Below, one piece after another: positions 12,050 to 29,857 of a stretch of DNA of 64,000 bases; the stretch's first letter is position 1, and the number at the start of each line of letters is the position of its first letter. The notes beneath the pieces are model-generated. The model searched no databases. It worked only from the letters and a program-made list of their open reading frames with translations, and was not told the DNA's origin. Location of the stretch: assembly GCF_025612915.1 (NCBI RefSeq), contig NC_069116.1, positions 23,436,307 to 23,500,306 of the forward strand, written 5' to 3'. Made by a program: the position numbers and the translations under genes. The DNA comes from Magallana angulata. Taxonomy: Eukaryota; Mollusca; Bivalvia; Ostreida; Ostreidae.

Positions 12050-13153
12050 ATCTTTATAATGCAATAGTAAACAACTGTTTCAGTTGTGTGTACTGGTTGT
12101 GTCATTGTAATGCTGTCAATTTCTTAAACAGTCCTTTAAGGAAAATAAACAAATACATGAAGAAAAAAAAAACCCTCAAATACACATACATCAAATACAA
12201 ATTATGCATCAGAGGGGTACGTGCATGTACAATAAAAACAAAATCTTTCCCAATTACAGCACATGTGCCCGATTTCCACAGATTTCTCCTATTTTCGATG
12301 TAATAGTCTTAGAGTACAGAAGATTCCCATCGGTTGTGTTTATTTATAGTTGTGTTTATATATAGTTGTGTTTATCTATAATGGCACATAACTGATAGTT
12401 GTAGCTGAACAATTTAACATATGATCTGTCTGTTGAATACTATTATCTAATGTTATAATAAATCTGTAACAACATATTCTGGGCACACTACTATGCTGTA
12501 TATTCTAATTTATTTCCCCACCTATTAATTGTTACAACGATAATTCACTTCCGCAGATTTTAAGACTTGAATATGGTCCACAATAGCCCATATATTATTT
12601 CATTGTAATTTATTGATATTCAAATATCAGAAAACAATCGATAAATGATGTGTTTATGTTTACATATTATGTGTCTATTTAAACATGTTATAATATAGAT
12701 TTTTGGAATAAAAAAATAACCAAACATTTATATCTAACAGCTGGTGAAATATATTGCTTTGTTTAAACTGCACGGAATGATTTGGTCCTTATTCTAAATA
12801 TCAAGATTGTTAAAAAAGAAATAATAAAAATACAAATGTGGTTGGGTTGAATGAAATAAGGTGCAATTGATATTTTTTCTGAGTTATAGTCCTAGTCAAA
12901 TTTGAATATAGAAAGCATGTCAGGGAAAGGTGTGATTGACAATGATGTGTGTGTCTTGTTTTGTTTTGTTTTTTTTTGGGGGGGGGGGGGGGGGGGGTGG
13001 GGGGGGTTAGGGAACGGGTGGTGGTTTGAACTTGCCTTAACATTAAGTACTTATCAATAACCCTTTCTGTATTCCACTAACTCCTATTCCTTATGTCAGA
13101 TATACATATATCATAACCCAGTATGTACAACATTTCACAACATGTGTGATAGA
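12050..13153. other. H2B-H4 convergent spacer, unit 1
   Basis: About 1.1 kb of AT-rich DNA with no gene. It contains three tandem copies of a 16-mer, GTTGTGTTTATHTATA (12333-12380), and a long G tract. Copies occur in units 2 to 4. H2B and H4 transcripts point at each other across it. Confidence 0.6.
12978..13006 (+). repeat. G-tract (G20 T G8), unit 1
   Basis: A nearly pure guanine run with quadruplex potential between the convergent H2B and H4 genes. The first run is 20, 19, 22 and 21 G in units 1 to 4. These lengths may be affected by sequencing error. Confidence 0.9.
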
Positions 13154-13176
13154 GGCATCTTTTCTAAAAATTTGGT

Positions 13177-13192
13177 GGCCGTTAAAACGGCC
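13177..13192 (-). terminator. H4 mRNA 3' stem-loop, unit 1
   Basis: Reads GGCCGTTTTAACGGCC on the minus strand, a TTTA loop rather than the TTTC of the other four genes. It lies 41 nt beyond the H4 stop. Confidence 0.96.
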
Positions 13193-13233
13193 GTTTGTTG
13201 TCCTGTGCGTGTAGCACAAAGGCGGTTGGTTGT

Positions 13234-14853
<1,620 letters not shown>

Positions 14854-14869
14854 GGCCGTGAAAACGGCC
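14854..14869 (-). terminator. H3 mRNA 3' stem-loop, unit 2
   Basis: Identical to the unit 1 element and at the same distance from the stop. Confidence 0.96.
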
Positions 14870-14897
14870 GTTTTGTATTTGTCAGAGACAAAGAAAT

Positions 14898-15320
<423 letters not shown>

Positions 15321-16953
15321 TCAAATGAATGAATGAGGCAGTTCGCTCTCTGCATAAATTTTATACCGAGTCGAATGAATAACAGGTCTGCCTTCAAAAT
15401 CACCGCGCCCTCACTAACGACCATTGCCATTGGTTATCTAACTGAGAGAGCCGGCCTGTGATTAGTCGGTAATAACTCGTGCCCATTGGCCCGGTGCAAA
15501 ATCATTTCAATCCGGCTTTTGCACAGAATTTGTGAACTTAGAAAATTAGGCGTATATCGGTGAAATTTGAATTTAAGAGATACAGAAAAGCAACCAGTAT
15601 AAGACTAACAGCAAATTTCGATAGAAATACAACATATACATGTCTTTAAAACTATTCAGCGATTTTCATGTTCATAATCAGATTAAAATCAACAACTCAT
15701 AGCAACTCAATGCATACATGTAGGCCCTATAATCCGTTAAATACATCCATCAAATTCATAACTGATATAATGTATATGTATACCCTAAAAGGTCGAGTCG
15801 CATTATATATTTTTTTCAGAAGCCAAAAATGTTTAGAGAAGAGAGAACAATACATAATCAAGATGCACTAAGTACGTTGTATATATATGTACACATATTA
15901 GAATATTAAAACAAAAACAAAATATATAAATAAATAAATAAACTTACCACGATATCACAGAAAATGCCATGGGATGTAATCCAGTGCACTCATCCTGTAA
16001 ATGCAGAGAGAAATGAGAATAGTCTGCTGTTCCCACATTCATAGTGACTGACACAATCATGTATATTTCATCCTGTATATGCACATTTCACATGTTCCTG
16101 TCCTGTAGAATTCAACAAAATAATAATTATGACTATGCCCCTTATTTATTTTTTGTTTGCTTTTGAAAAAGATTGACAAGCACGAATTCAATCACATGTC
16201 AAATAAAAAAAAAAAGGTAATGTGCATGCAGCCTCATCCTACATCTATGATTAGATATGTACTTGTTGAATTAACAATTACATTTAAATGAGTTCTTCTG
16301 TTAAAACATTCCAATGGCATGTAAAAAAGATTAAAAAGTAAGTGTTATATGCTGATATATGAATTCAAAATATTGTGAATTAAACAGGCCTCATTCGACT
16401 GATTGTCTCATTTGTGATATTTTCATATCCCTTAATTATTTATTCTTATTATCATAAAAAAAATAAAAATAAAAAAATTCTCCTTGGAAGGGGGGTGTTA
16501 GGTGTTTGGTGGGTTATTTATGGGTTTTTTGGGTTTTTTTTTTTTGTAATGTTGGGGACAGAGGCAGGGTGGGCATGCTATTGTTTAAAAAAAAAGATAT
16601 CATTTGCACATTAATATTATTTTTTTTACAAGTTTAATATAAAGGCTAAAAATGTCATATTCATTACATGTTTCATGTGAATATATGTCAAGTGCAGAGA
16701 CTAACATTTTCTAAATATAGGAAAACATGCACAGGTAGTAATAATGCATGTCAATTCATTTTGTTTGTGTCTGTTTTTTGTTCATTATATCATTCATAAT
16801 CAATGGATGATATTTCCAATACAAATGAAGAAATAAAGTAATGAATGAATGAATACATGGAATGAATACCGACAGTCGTCACCTTTTTTTTATGCGATTT
16901 TAAAAACTATGTTTTATTAGATATGCACGCAAGCATGTAATGTTACATTTATG

Positions 16954-16984
<31 letters not shown>

Positions 16985-17032
16985 CGTTTCTTTGTTATTT
17001 GTAATTGAGACATCTTTTCGAAAAATATGGGT

Positions 17033-17048
17033 AGCCCTGAAAAGGGCT
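17033..17048 (-). terminator. H1 mRNA 3' stem-loop, unit 2
   Basis: AGCCCTTTTCAGGGCT on the minus strand, as in unit 1, followed toward the gene by a T-rich run. Confidence 0.95.
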
Positions 17049-17094
17049 TTTTTTTTTTTTTAAAGTGAGCAATCTGCAGTGATGCTGGAATTGC

Positions 17095-17685
17095 TTATTT
17101 CTTTGCTGCTGCCTTCTTGGGAGTCTTGGCTTTCTTTGCAGCTGACTTCTTAGGTGTCTTGACCTTCTTTGGCTTGGCTGCTGCCTTCTTTGGGGATTTA
17201 GTTGCTGCCTTCTTCTTTGGAGTCTTAACCTTTTTCGGTCCGGCTGCTTTCTTGGGGGACTTCTTCTTCTTCTCTGCAGTCTTTTTCTCTCCGGCTACCT
17301 TCTTTGGTTTTGCTGCTGCGGCCTTCTTGGGTTTTGCTGCCTTAGGCTTGGCAACTTTCTTGGCCTTTGGCTTCTTCTCAGTCTTGGGCTTGTCACCAAG
17401 CTTGAAGGAGCCACTGGCGCCTGTGCCCTTGGCTTGTTTCAGAGCACCTTTCTTCACTCCGTTCTTCAAAGCCATTTTCAAGTGGGCGTTGATGGAGTTG
17501 ACGTCGTTGCCGACTTTGTAGTTGGCCATTATGTACTTTAGAATGGCTTGTCTGGAAGATCCGCCACGCTCTTTCAAAGATTCCAGGGCGGCCCTGATCA
17601 TGTCAACGTACTTGGGGTGCGCTGCTGGCACCTTAGGCTTTGTAACCTTCTTCTTGGCTGGGGTTGTGGTTGCTGTATCTGCCAT
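17095..17685 (-). CDS. H1: Linker histone H1, unit 2
   Basis: Second H1 copy, 196 aa, identical in protein sequence to 8183-8773. Even the repetitive Lys/Ala/Pro tail shows no length variation, although such tails usually change by repeat slippage. This points to recent homogenisation. Confidence 0.99.
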   Translation of the reverse strand: MADTATTTPAKKKVTKPKVPAAHPKYVDMIRAALESLKERGGSSRQAILKYIMANYKVGNDVNSINAHLKMALKNGVKKGALKQAKGTGASGSFKLGDKPKTEKKPKAKKVAKPKAAKPKKAAAAKPKKVAGEKKTAEKKKKSPKKAAGPKKVKTPKKKAATKSPKKAAAKPKKVKTPKKSAAKKAKTPKKAAAKK

Positions 17686-19413
17686 GGTTTCGGACGAAAT
17701 GGAAACGGCGTTGTATTCACTGCGAACTAAGACGAGGAAATAATGGGGTCACAAGCACTCGCTGTTTTTGTTTACATCGAGCGCGGACGTCCTCGAAAAC
17801 ATCCCCTAAAATCGAAGCGCTTGTTCATACTGAGGTCGATGTGTGTTTTGATGTTGGTGTTTGCATCCTTGTTTCGACGTTTCATAGGCCGCAATTGTAA
17901 CTATTCTACTAAAAACACGTAATGTGGATATATCTCTAAAGTATTCTCTGCGTTTCGCCCGTAAAAATATCACTAAAATAATTAAAATTAAACGAAAACA
18001 TAGGCCAGACTATCATTTAGCAACTGCACAGACAGCTAAAAGTCGCGCAATCTCTCTAAAAATGATAATTTTTTAAAACTTATTCAGGGCTATAACCTGT
18101 TCACTTACTGAGACATGTATACTCAATGTCGTTTATTGTGGGGTGAAGTAATTCATGTTTCTTTTTTAACGAAACACGCGACAGCTCCGTGCATCCAGAA
18201 ACACGCCACACAAAAATACGTGCCGGGAAAATGTTTACTCTAGGAATGGTTATAAATTTAAAAACCTGTCGGATAGAACAAATGAGACCAACACATAAAT
18301 ATCAAATTTGACAAAGGAAAAACTATATGTTAGTTTATCTATTACACGCAGCATTCTAGTGCAAAATACGCTGTAAAATCGTTTTGCTTATATACGAATT
18401 GTAATCCGACAAAGAAAAAAAAAATTCCATTCCTTTATTCCTTCACTAATTAATTAAACAAACTAAAATTTGTAAAAAAGAATTTTTATTTTAAAAATCC
18501 ATTTCATTCATTCATTCATTCATTTTTTGTATTCATCGCGAACCTATCTTTTTTGATCGTACTGTCGATATCTATTTATCTATCCCCCCCCCCCCCACCC
18601 CCCTTTTTTTTTCTAACGCCACCAAATGATTTAGCTGCGCCTCAGAGTGTACACCATTACCTTAAATTAGAAAGAAATAATATGCGGTACCAAATATGTA
18701 ATAAACTTTTCCAAGAATGTCATGCGACCAGCATGCGAAGTTAAAACACTTATTCACAGAACACACATTTCATCCCACATTGGTATTTGCATGATCTCTC
18801 GTTTAATTTTTCATCCTATATTAATTCTAATACTGAAAAATTTGATTGAAACCATCTACCAGCAACGTGTGAGGCAAACATCGTAAACTTATTATCTCGA
18901 GCTACCTCCAAAAAAAAATCAAAAAAAAAAAAAATCACATGTACATCAGATTGCATTTATAGATATATCCATAAGCCTATACAGATGTAGATTTCGAAAT
19001 TAATGCACATACAATTTATACAATATTCACCCCTAGCTTTCAATATCATTGATCTCTGACATAAATGTATCATTCACAGTAGCACTTCATCGAGTATAAG
19101 TACATATGAATCGTAATAATTTAACATTTATGTGACAGAGTATGCATGTGTGTATATATATATACACGTTTCTTATCAATGGGTTTCAAACACTTCAGTT
19201 ATATAAACACAGAAACCTAGAATTGTATATTTCCTTTTATACGACAAGTCGTTATCCAAGCACACAAAATCAGTTGAGTTAGAAATGTTAATTAATTAAC
19301 GACCTGGTTATATATATACAGCACGCAAATTGTGCGAACATTCACGTGAATTTCTCCATAGTCTGTATCATCTATATGCGCCAAGTGTCTATTTATTTAT
19401 TTTTTTTATTTAT

Positions 19414-19487
<74 letters not shown>

Positions 19488-19818
19488 AAGTCTGGCGATT
19501 TCCTTTACAAAATTAAATCGGGGAAAACGTTGATTACATGCAGTCAGGGACGAGGATGGTATTAATTGACAGCGTAATAGAAATGAAATTAATCGAAATA
19601 CAAATAGAATGTGCAAATCGGAATCAAAATATTGAACACAGACAGTTTTAAATTAATATGTGTGTGTTTCTTTTTTCTTGAAAGCAACTGCACGCACGCT
19701 AATATATACCGTTGTCTCGATAATCTAAGAAGCGTGTTATCTACGTGTGCTTTTTATATAAATGCTTATGTGCATGTACACTGCATATTATAGAGGCATC
19801 TTTTCGAAAAATATGGGT

Positions 19819-19834
19819 GGCCGTGAAAACGGCC
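19819..19834 (-). terminator. H2A mRNA 3' stem-loop, unit 2
   Basis: GGCCGTTTTCACGGCC on the minus strand, 37 nt beyond the stop. Confidence 0.96.
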
Positions 19835-19871
19835 GTTTGGTATAGACAAAAAAGTCGGCAGAGCTGACTTT

Positions 19872-20369
<498 letters not shown>

Positions 20370-20517
20370 TTATACGCACCTCGGGCAAACCGACCAATTT
20401 AATGTTTACAAGGACGTCCGCAATTTACCTGTTCGCTTCAATCCCCCTCGCGTGATATATAAGGCCGCGATTCGCTTAGCGCCACTCATAGTTTCAGTTT
20501 GCCAGCAATCTGTAAAC

Positions 20518-20890
<373 letters not shown>

Positions 20891-20923
20891 ACTGCAAGCA
20901 GTGGCAGTTTGATAAAACAAAAC

Positions 20924-20939
20924 GGCCCTTTTCAGGGCC
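20924..20939 (+). terminator. H2B mRNA 3' stem-loop, unit 2
   Basis: GGCCCTTTTCAGGGCC, intact behind the frameshifted gene. Confidence 0.96.
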
Positions 20940-22090
20940 ACACAAATTTTTCGAAAAGCTACCATCTTTATAATGCAATAGTAAACAACTGTTTCAGTTG
21001 TGTGTACTGGTTGTGTCATTGTAATGCTGTCAATTTCTTAAACAGTCCTTTAAGGAAAATAAACAAATACATGAAGAAAAAAAAAACCCTCAAATACACA
21101 TACATCAAATACAAATTATGCATCAGAGGGGTACGTGCATGTACAATAAAAACAAAATCTTTCCCAATTACAGCACATGTGCCCGATTTCCACAGATTTC
21201 TCCTATTTTCGATGTAATAGTCTTAGAGTACAGAAGATTCCCATCGGTTGTGTTTATTTATAGTTGTGTTTATATATAGTTGTGTTTATCTATAATGGCA
21301 CATAACTGATAGTTGTAGCTGAACAATTTAACATATGATCTGTCTGTTGAATACTATTATCTAATGTTATAATAAATCTGTAACAACATATTCTGGGCAC
21401 ACTACTATGCTGTATATTCTAATTTATTTCCCCACCTATTAATTGTTACAACGATAATTCACTTCCGCAGATTTTAAGACTTGAATATGGTCCACAATAG
21501 CCCATATATTATTTCATTGTAATTTATTGATATTCAAATATCAGAAAACAATCGATAAATGATGTGTTTATGTTTACATATTATGTGTCTATTTAAACAT
21601 GTTATAATATAGATTTTTGGAATAAAAAAATAACCAAACATTTATATCTAACAGCTGGTGAAATATATTGCTTTGTTTAAACTGCACGGAATGATTTGGT
21701 CCTTATTCTAAATATCAAGATTGTTAAAAAAGAAATAATAAAAATACAAATGTGGTTGGGTTGAATGAAATAAGGTGCAATTGATATTTTTTCTGAGTTA
21801 TAGTCCTAGTCAAATTTGAATATAGAAAGCATGTCAGGGAAAGGTGTGATTGACAATGATGTGTGTGTCTTGTTTTGTTTTGTTTTTTTTTTGGGGGGGG
21901 GGGGGGGGGGGTGGGGGGGGTTAGGGAACGGGTGGTGGTTTGAACTTGCCTTAACATTAAGTACTTATCAATAACCCTTTCTGTATTCCACTAACTCCTA
22001 TTCCTTATGTCAGATATACATATATCATAACCCAGTATGTACAACATTTCACAACATGTGTGATAGAGGCATCTTTTCTAAAAATTTGGT

Positions 22091-22106
22091 GGCCGTTAAA
22101 ACGGCC
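22091..22106 (-). terminator. H4 mRNA 3' stem-loop, unit 2
   Basis: GGCCGTTTTAACGGCC on the minus strand, as in unit 1. Confidence 0.96.
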
Positions 22107-22147
22107 GTTTGTTGTCCTGTGCGTGTAGCACAAAGGCGGTTGGTTGT

Positions 22148-22471
<324 letters not shown>

Positions 22472-23767
22472 TTAAAGTGTACTGAAATGATTATCTACTG
22501 CCGCGTGAACAGCTTATAAAGCCCTTTATTTACGACCCGTGAGAGAGCATTCTACCTTGAAAAGTTCGGCAGGGAAAAATTAGCAATAAGTAAACTCAAC
22601 GCTGATTGGCTACAGTGTAAACGCGCCTCGGCGCTTGTTTGTTGACATATTGTCTGCAGGCACTTTTCTCTTATATTTAATAAAACTTTTTTGGGTTTCT
22701 TTTTTTTTAAAAAGAGGGATGGTGGTATTGAATAAATCATTTGTTCCAGATTTTCTACATCTTACCAAAACATAGGAACACAATAATTATTATCATTTTG
22801 CTTTTGTTTAATATCATTTTTAAAGTGTAAACACACATTCTGTATTAAATCTAGTAATAAATACATGCAAAGAAAAAAAAATCATTTTTCTTACCGGTGA
22901 GTACATATCAAAATGAAAACATAATGCAATATGATGATATTTACTTTAGCAATTTCAGTTATAGTGTATAATTTCAATGTGTATTTCTTCCCTTTTTGAT
23001 GAATTATGCACCAGTGATTCAGTCAAGTGTTCATTTCATTGAGATAAAAAATACACTTTCCATTCTTTACAAGGAAACCGAATAAAAGAAAGCAAAATCC
23101 GACAAGAACATGAACACATGCTCATGACATACTTTACCACTGAAATATGAAAAAAGAACTACAGGGGACAAATATTACACAAATTTCAATTTCATGCAGA
23201 ATCGCTCTTTTAGTAGTGAATTTTCCTACTTTTAAACAAATTCGTTGCACTATCTTTATATTTTCTTTAACATAACACACAGTTATATGTGCGAGCATCA
23301 TAGCACGAATGTCTGAGACTGTAGTATAAGAATCAAATATGGTTGCAATAATTATAAAATATTATGTGCCATACACATTTCTGTTGGTAAATTTTAAGTA
23401 GTGATGCAAGTACAGCCCTACATTTTCCGGCAATATTTTTCTTGTAATGTTATGACTAAATGCACAACTTTCAGAGAGAAAAAACAATCACAATGCAATC
23501 ATATGTATAGCTGTATGGTATAGTATAATATATTCTCTTCAGAAGGGCCTTTTATATTGTGTCAGATCAAATCATTCTACACATTGACCATTGTCATGTT
23601 TGTAGTTCACAGTGAAATATGATAAGAAGGGCAGAGTTTAGAAGTACATATTATGTGTGTAGGGTTTAATCTCATGTTTTCAAAATGTGCACTTTTTACT
23701 TATGCAATTTCGTTGAATTGTAGTCGTCATTGATTGTAATATAGGCATCTTTTCTAAATATTTAGGT

Positions 23768-23783
23768 GGCCGTGAAAACGGCC
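23768..23783 (-). terminator. H3 mRNA 3' stem-loop, unit 3
   Basis: GGCCGTTTTCACGGCC on the minus strand. Confidence 0.96.
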
Positions 23784-23811
23784 GTTTTGTATTTGTCAGA
23801 GACAAAGAAAT

Positions 23812-24234
<423 letters not shown>

Positions 24235-25868
24235 TCAAATGAATGAATGAGGCAGTTCGCTCTCTGCATAAATTTTATACCGAGTCGAATGAATAACAGG
24301 TCTGCCTTCAAAATCACCGCGCCCTCACTAACGACCATTGCCATTGGTTATCTAACTGAGAGAGCCGGCCTGTGATTAGTCGGTAATAACTCGTGCCCAT
24401 TGGCCCGGTGCAAAATCATTTCAATCCGGCTTTTGCACAGAATTTGTGAACTTAGAAAATTAGGCGTATATCGGTGAAATTTGAATTTAAGAGATACAGA
24501 AAAGCAACCAGTATAAGACTAACAGCAAATTTCGATAGAAATACAACATATACATGTCTTTAAAACTATTCAGCGATTTTCATGTTCATAATCAGATTAA
24601 AATCAACAACTCATAGCAACTCAATGCATACATGTAGGCCCTATAATCCGTTAAATACATCCATCAAATTCATAACTGATATAATGTATATGTATACCCT
24701 AAAAGGTCGAGTCGCATTATATATTTTTTTCAGAAGCCAAAAATGTTTAGAGAAGAGAGAACAATACATAATCAAGATGCACTAAGTACGTTGTATATAT
24801 ATGTACACATATTAGAATATTAAAACAAAAACAAAATATATAAATAAATAAATAAACTTACCACGATATCACAGAAAATGCCATGGGATGTAATCCAGTG
24901 CACTCATCCTGTAAATGCAGAGAGAAATGAGAATAGTCTGCTGTTCCCACATTCATAGTGACTGACACAATCATGTATATTTCATCCTGTATATGCACAT
25001 TTCACATGTTCCTGTCCTGTAGAATTCAACAAAATAATAATTATGACTATGCCCCTTATTTATTTTTTGTTTGCTTTTGAAAAAGATTGACAAGCACGAA
25101 TTCAATCACATGTCAAATAAAAAAAAAAAGGTAATGTGCATGCAGCCTCATCCTACATCTATGATTAGATATGTACTTGTTGAATTAACAATTACATTTA
25201 AATGAGTTCTTCTGTTAAAACATTCCAATGGCATGTAAAAAAGATTAAAAAGTAAGTGTTATATGCTGATATATGAATTCAAAATATTGTGAATTAAACA
25301 GGCCTCATTCGACTGATTGTCTCATTTGTGATATTTTCATATCCCTTAATTATTTATTCTTATTATCATAAAAAAAATAAAAATAAAAAAATTCTCCTTG
25401 GAAGGGGGGGTGTTAGGTGTTTGGTGGGTTATTTATGGGTTTTTTGGGTTTTTTTTTTTTGTAATGTTGGGGACAGAGGCAGGGTGGGCATGCTATTGTT
25501 TAAAAAAAAAGATATCATTTGCACATTAATATTATTTTTTTTACAAGTTTAATATAAAGGCTAAAAATGTCATATTCATTACATGTTTCATGTGAATATA
25601 TGTCAAGTGCAGAGACTAACATTTTCTAAATATAGGAAAACATGCACAGGTAGTAATAATGCATGTCAATTCATTTTGTTTGTGTCTGTTTTTTGTTCAT
25701 TATATCATTCATAATCAATGGATGATATTTCCAATACAAATGAAGAAATAAAGTAATGAATGAATGAATACATGGAATGAATACCGACAGTCGTCACCTT
25801 TTTTTTATGCGATTTTAAAAACTATGTTTTATTAGATATGCACGCAAGCATGTAATGTTACATTTATG

Positions 25869-25901
<33 letters not shown>

Positions 25902-25949
25902 CGTTTCTTTGTTATTTGTAATTGAGACATCTTTTCGAAAAATATGGGT

Positions 25950-25965
25950 AGCCCTGAAAAGGGCT
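25950..25965 (-). terminator. H1 mRNA 3' stem-loop, unit 3
   Basis: AGCCCTTTTCAGGGCT on the minus strand. Confidence 0.95.
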
Positions 25966-26011
25966 TTTTTTTTTTTTTAAAGTGAGCAATCTGCAGTGAT
26001 GCTGGAATTGC

Positions 26012-26602
26012 TTATTTCTTTGCTGCTGCCTTCTTGGGAGTCTTGGCTTTCTTTGCAGCTGACTTCTTAGGTGTCTTGACCTTCTTTGGCTTGGCTGCTG
26101 CCTTCTTTGGGGATTTAGTTGCTGCCTTCTTCTTTGGAGTCTTAACCTTTTTCGGTCCGGCTGCTTTCTTGGGGGACTTCTTCTTCTTCTCTGCAGTCTT
26201 TTTCTCTCCGGCTACCTTCTTTGGTTTTGCTGCTGCGGCCTTCTTGGGTTTTGCTGCCTTAGGCTTGGCAACTTTCTTGGCCTTTGGCTTCTTCTCAGTC
26301 TTGGGCTTGTCACCAAGCTTGAAGGAGCCACTGGCGCCTGTGCCCTTGGCTTGTTTCAGAGCACCTTTCTTCACTCCGTTCTTCAAAGCCATTTTCAAGT
26401 GGGCGTTGATGGAGTTGACGTCGTTGCCGACTTTGTAGTTGGCCATTATGTACTTTAGAATGGCTTGTCTGGAAGATCCGCCACGCTCTTTCAAAGATTC
26501 CAGGGCGGCCCTGATCATGTCAACGTACTTGGGGTGCGCTGCTGGCACCTTAGGCTTTGTAACCTTCTTCTTGGCTGGGGTTGTGGTTGCTGTATCTGCC
26601 AT
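26012..26602 (-). CDS. H1: Linker histone H1, unit 3
   Basis: Third H1 copy, 196 aa, identical protein, with the AAACACA box at the same distance upstream. Confidence 0.99.
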   Translation of the reverse strand: MADTATTTPAKKKVTKPKVPAAHPKYVDMIRAALESLKERGGSSRQAILKYIMANYKVGNDVNSINAHLKMALKNGVKKGALKQAKGTGASGSFKLGDKPKTEKKPKAKKVAKPKAAKPKKAAAAKPKKVAGEKKTAEKKKKSPKKAAGPKKVKTPKKKAATKSPKKAAAKPKKVKTPKKSAAKKAKTPKKAAAKK

Positions 26603-28329
26603 GGTTTCGGACGAAATGGAAACGGCGTTGTATTCACTGCGAACTAAGACGAGGAAATAATGGGGTCACAAGCACTCGCTGTTTTTGTTTACATCGAGCG
26701 CGGACGTCCTCGAAAACATCCCCTAAAATCGAAGCGCTTGTTCATACTGAGGTCGATGTGTGTTTTGATGTTGGTGTTTGCATCCTTGTTTCGACGTTTC
26801 ATAGGCCGCAATTGTAACTATTCTACTAAAAACACGTAATGTGGATATATCTCTAAAGTATTCTCTGCGTTTCGCCCGTAAAAATATCACTAAAATAATT
26901 AAAATTAAACGAAAACATAGGCCAGACTATCATTTAGCAACTGCACAGACAGCTAAAAGTCGCGCAATCTCTCTAAAAATGATAATTTTTTAAAACTTAT
27001 TCAGGGCTATAACCTGTTCACTTACTGAGACATGTATACTCAATGTCGTTTATTGTGGGGTGAAGTAATTCATGTTTCTTTTTTAACGAAACACGCGACA
27101 GCTCCGTGCATCCAGAAACACGCCACACAAAAATACGTGCCGGGAAAATGTTTACTCTAGGAATGGTTATAAATTTAAAAACCTGTCGGATAGAACAAAT
27201 GAGACCAACACATAAATATCAAATTTGACAAAGGAAAAACTATATGTTAGTTTATCTATTACACGCAGCATTCTAGTGCAAAATACGCTGTAAAATCGTT
27301 TTGCTTATATACGAATTGTAATCCGACAAAGAAAAAAAAAATTCCATTCCTTTATTCCTTCACTAATTAATTAAACAAACTAAAATTTGTAAAAAAGAAT
27401 TTTTATTTTAAAAATCCATTTCATTCATTCATTCATTCATTTTTTGTATTCATCGCGAACCTATCTTTTTTGATCGTACTGTCGATATCTATTTATCTAT
27501 CCCCCCCCCCCCACCCCCCTTTTTTTTTCTAACGCCACCAAATGATTTAGCTGCGCCTCAGAGTGTACACCATTACCTTAAATTAGAAAGAAATAATATG
27601 CGGTACCAAATATGTAATAAACTTTTCCAAGAATGTCATGCGACCAGCATGCGAAGTTAAAACACTTATTCACAGAACACACATTTCATCCCACATTGGT
27701 ATTTGCATGATCTCTCGTTTAATTTTTCATCCTATATTAATTCTAATACTGAAAAATTTGATTGAAACCATCTACCAGCAACGTGTGAGGCAAACATCGT
27801 AAACTTATTATCTCGAGCTACCTCCAAAAAAAAATCAAAAAAAAAAAAAATCACATGTACATCAGATTGCATTTATAGATATATCCATAAGCCTATACAG
27901 ATGTAGATTTCGAAATTAATGCACATACAATTTATACAATATTCACCCCTAGCTTTCAATATCATTGATCTCTGACATAAATGTATCATTCACAGTAGCA
28001 CTTCATCGAGTATAAGTACATATGAATCGTAATAATTTAACATTTATGTGACAGAGTATGCATGTGTGTATATATATATACACGTTTCTTATCAATGGGT
28101 TTCAAACACTTCAGTTATATAAACACAGAAACCTAGAATTGTATATTTCCTTTTATACGACAAGTCGTTATCCAAGCACACAAAATCAGTTGAGTTAGAA
28201 ATGTTAATTAATTAACGACCTGGTTATATATATACAGCACGCAAATTGTGCGAACATTCACGTGAATTTCTCCATAGTCTGTATCATCTATATGCGCCAA
28301 GTGTCTATTTATTTATTTTTTTTATTTAT

Positions 28330-28406
<77 letters not shown>

Positions 28407-28735
28407 GTCTGGCGATTTCCTTTACAAAATTAAATCGGGGAAAACGTTGATTACATGCAGTCAGGGACGAGGATGGTATTAATTGACAGCGTAATAGAAA
28501 TGAAATTAATCGAAATACAAATAGAATGTGCAAATCGGAATCAAAATATTGAACACAGACAGTTTTAAATTAATATGTGTGTGTTTCTTTTTTCTTGAAA
28601 GCAACTGCACGCACGCTAATATATACCGTTGTCTCGATAATCTAAGAAGCGTGTTATCTACGTGTGCTTTTTATATAAATGCTTATGTGCATGTACACTG
28701 CATATTATAGAGGCATCTTTTCGAAAAATATGGGT

Positions 28736-28751
28736 GGCCGTGAAAACGGCC
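28736..28751 (-). terminator. H2A mRNA 3' stem-loop, unit 3
   Basis: GGCCGTTTTCACGGCC on the minus strand. Confidence 0.96.
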
Positions 28752-28788
28752 GTTTGGTATAGACAAAAAAGTCGGCAGAGCTGACTTT

Positions 28789-29277
<489 letters not shown>

Positions 29278-29436
29278 CTATGCTTGTCTTATACGCACCT
29301 CGGGCAAACCGACCAATTTAATGTTTACAAGGACGTCCGCAATTTACCTGTTCGCTTCAATCCCCCTCGCGTGATATATAAGGCCGCGATTCGCTTAGCG
29401 CCACTCATAGTTTCAGTTTGCCAGCAATCTGTAAAC

Positions 29437-29808
29437 ATGCCACCCAAAGTCGGATCTAAAGGAGCTAAGAAAGCCGCCACCAAGGCCAAGGCCCAGAGAA
29501 CTGGGGACAAGAAAAAGCGCAGGAGGAGGAGGGAATCCTACGCTATCTACATCTACAAAGTCCTGAAGCAGGTGCACCCTGACACTGGAGTTTCCAGCAA
29601 GGCCATGAGCATCATGAATTCTTTCGTCAATGACATCTTCGAGAGAATCGCCGCCGAGGCTTCCCGCCTGGCCCACTACAACAAACGCTCAACCATCACC
29701 AGCAGAGAAATCCAGACTGCAGTCCGTCTTCTCCTGCCCGGTGAATTGGCCAAGCACGCTGTCTCTGAAGGCACCAAGGCTGTCACCAAGTACACCAGCA
29801 GCAAGTAA
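29437..29808 (+). CDS. H2B: Histone H2B, unit 3
   Basis: Intact H2B copy, 123 aa, identical to 11605-11976. It lacks the G insertion of unit 2. Confidence 0.99.
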   Translation: MPPKVGSKGAKKAATKAKAQRTGDKKKRRRRRESYAIYIYKVLKQVHPDTGVSSKAMSIMNSFVNDIFERIAAEASRLAHYNKRSTITSREIQTAVRLLLPGELAKHAVSEGTKAVTKYTSSK

Positions 29809-29841
29809 ACTGCAAGCAGTGGCAGTTTGATAAAACAAAAC

Positions 29842-29857
29842 GGCCCTTTTCAGGGCC
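29842..29857 (+). terminator. H2B mRNA 3' stem-loop, unit 3
   Basis: GGCCCTTTTCAGGGCC, 33 nt beyond the stop. Confidence 0.96.
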
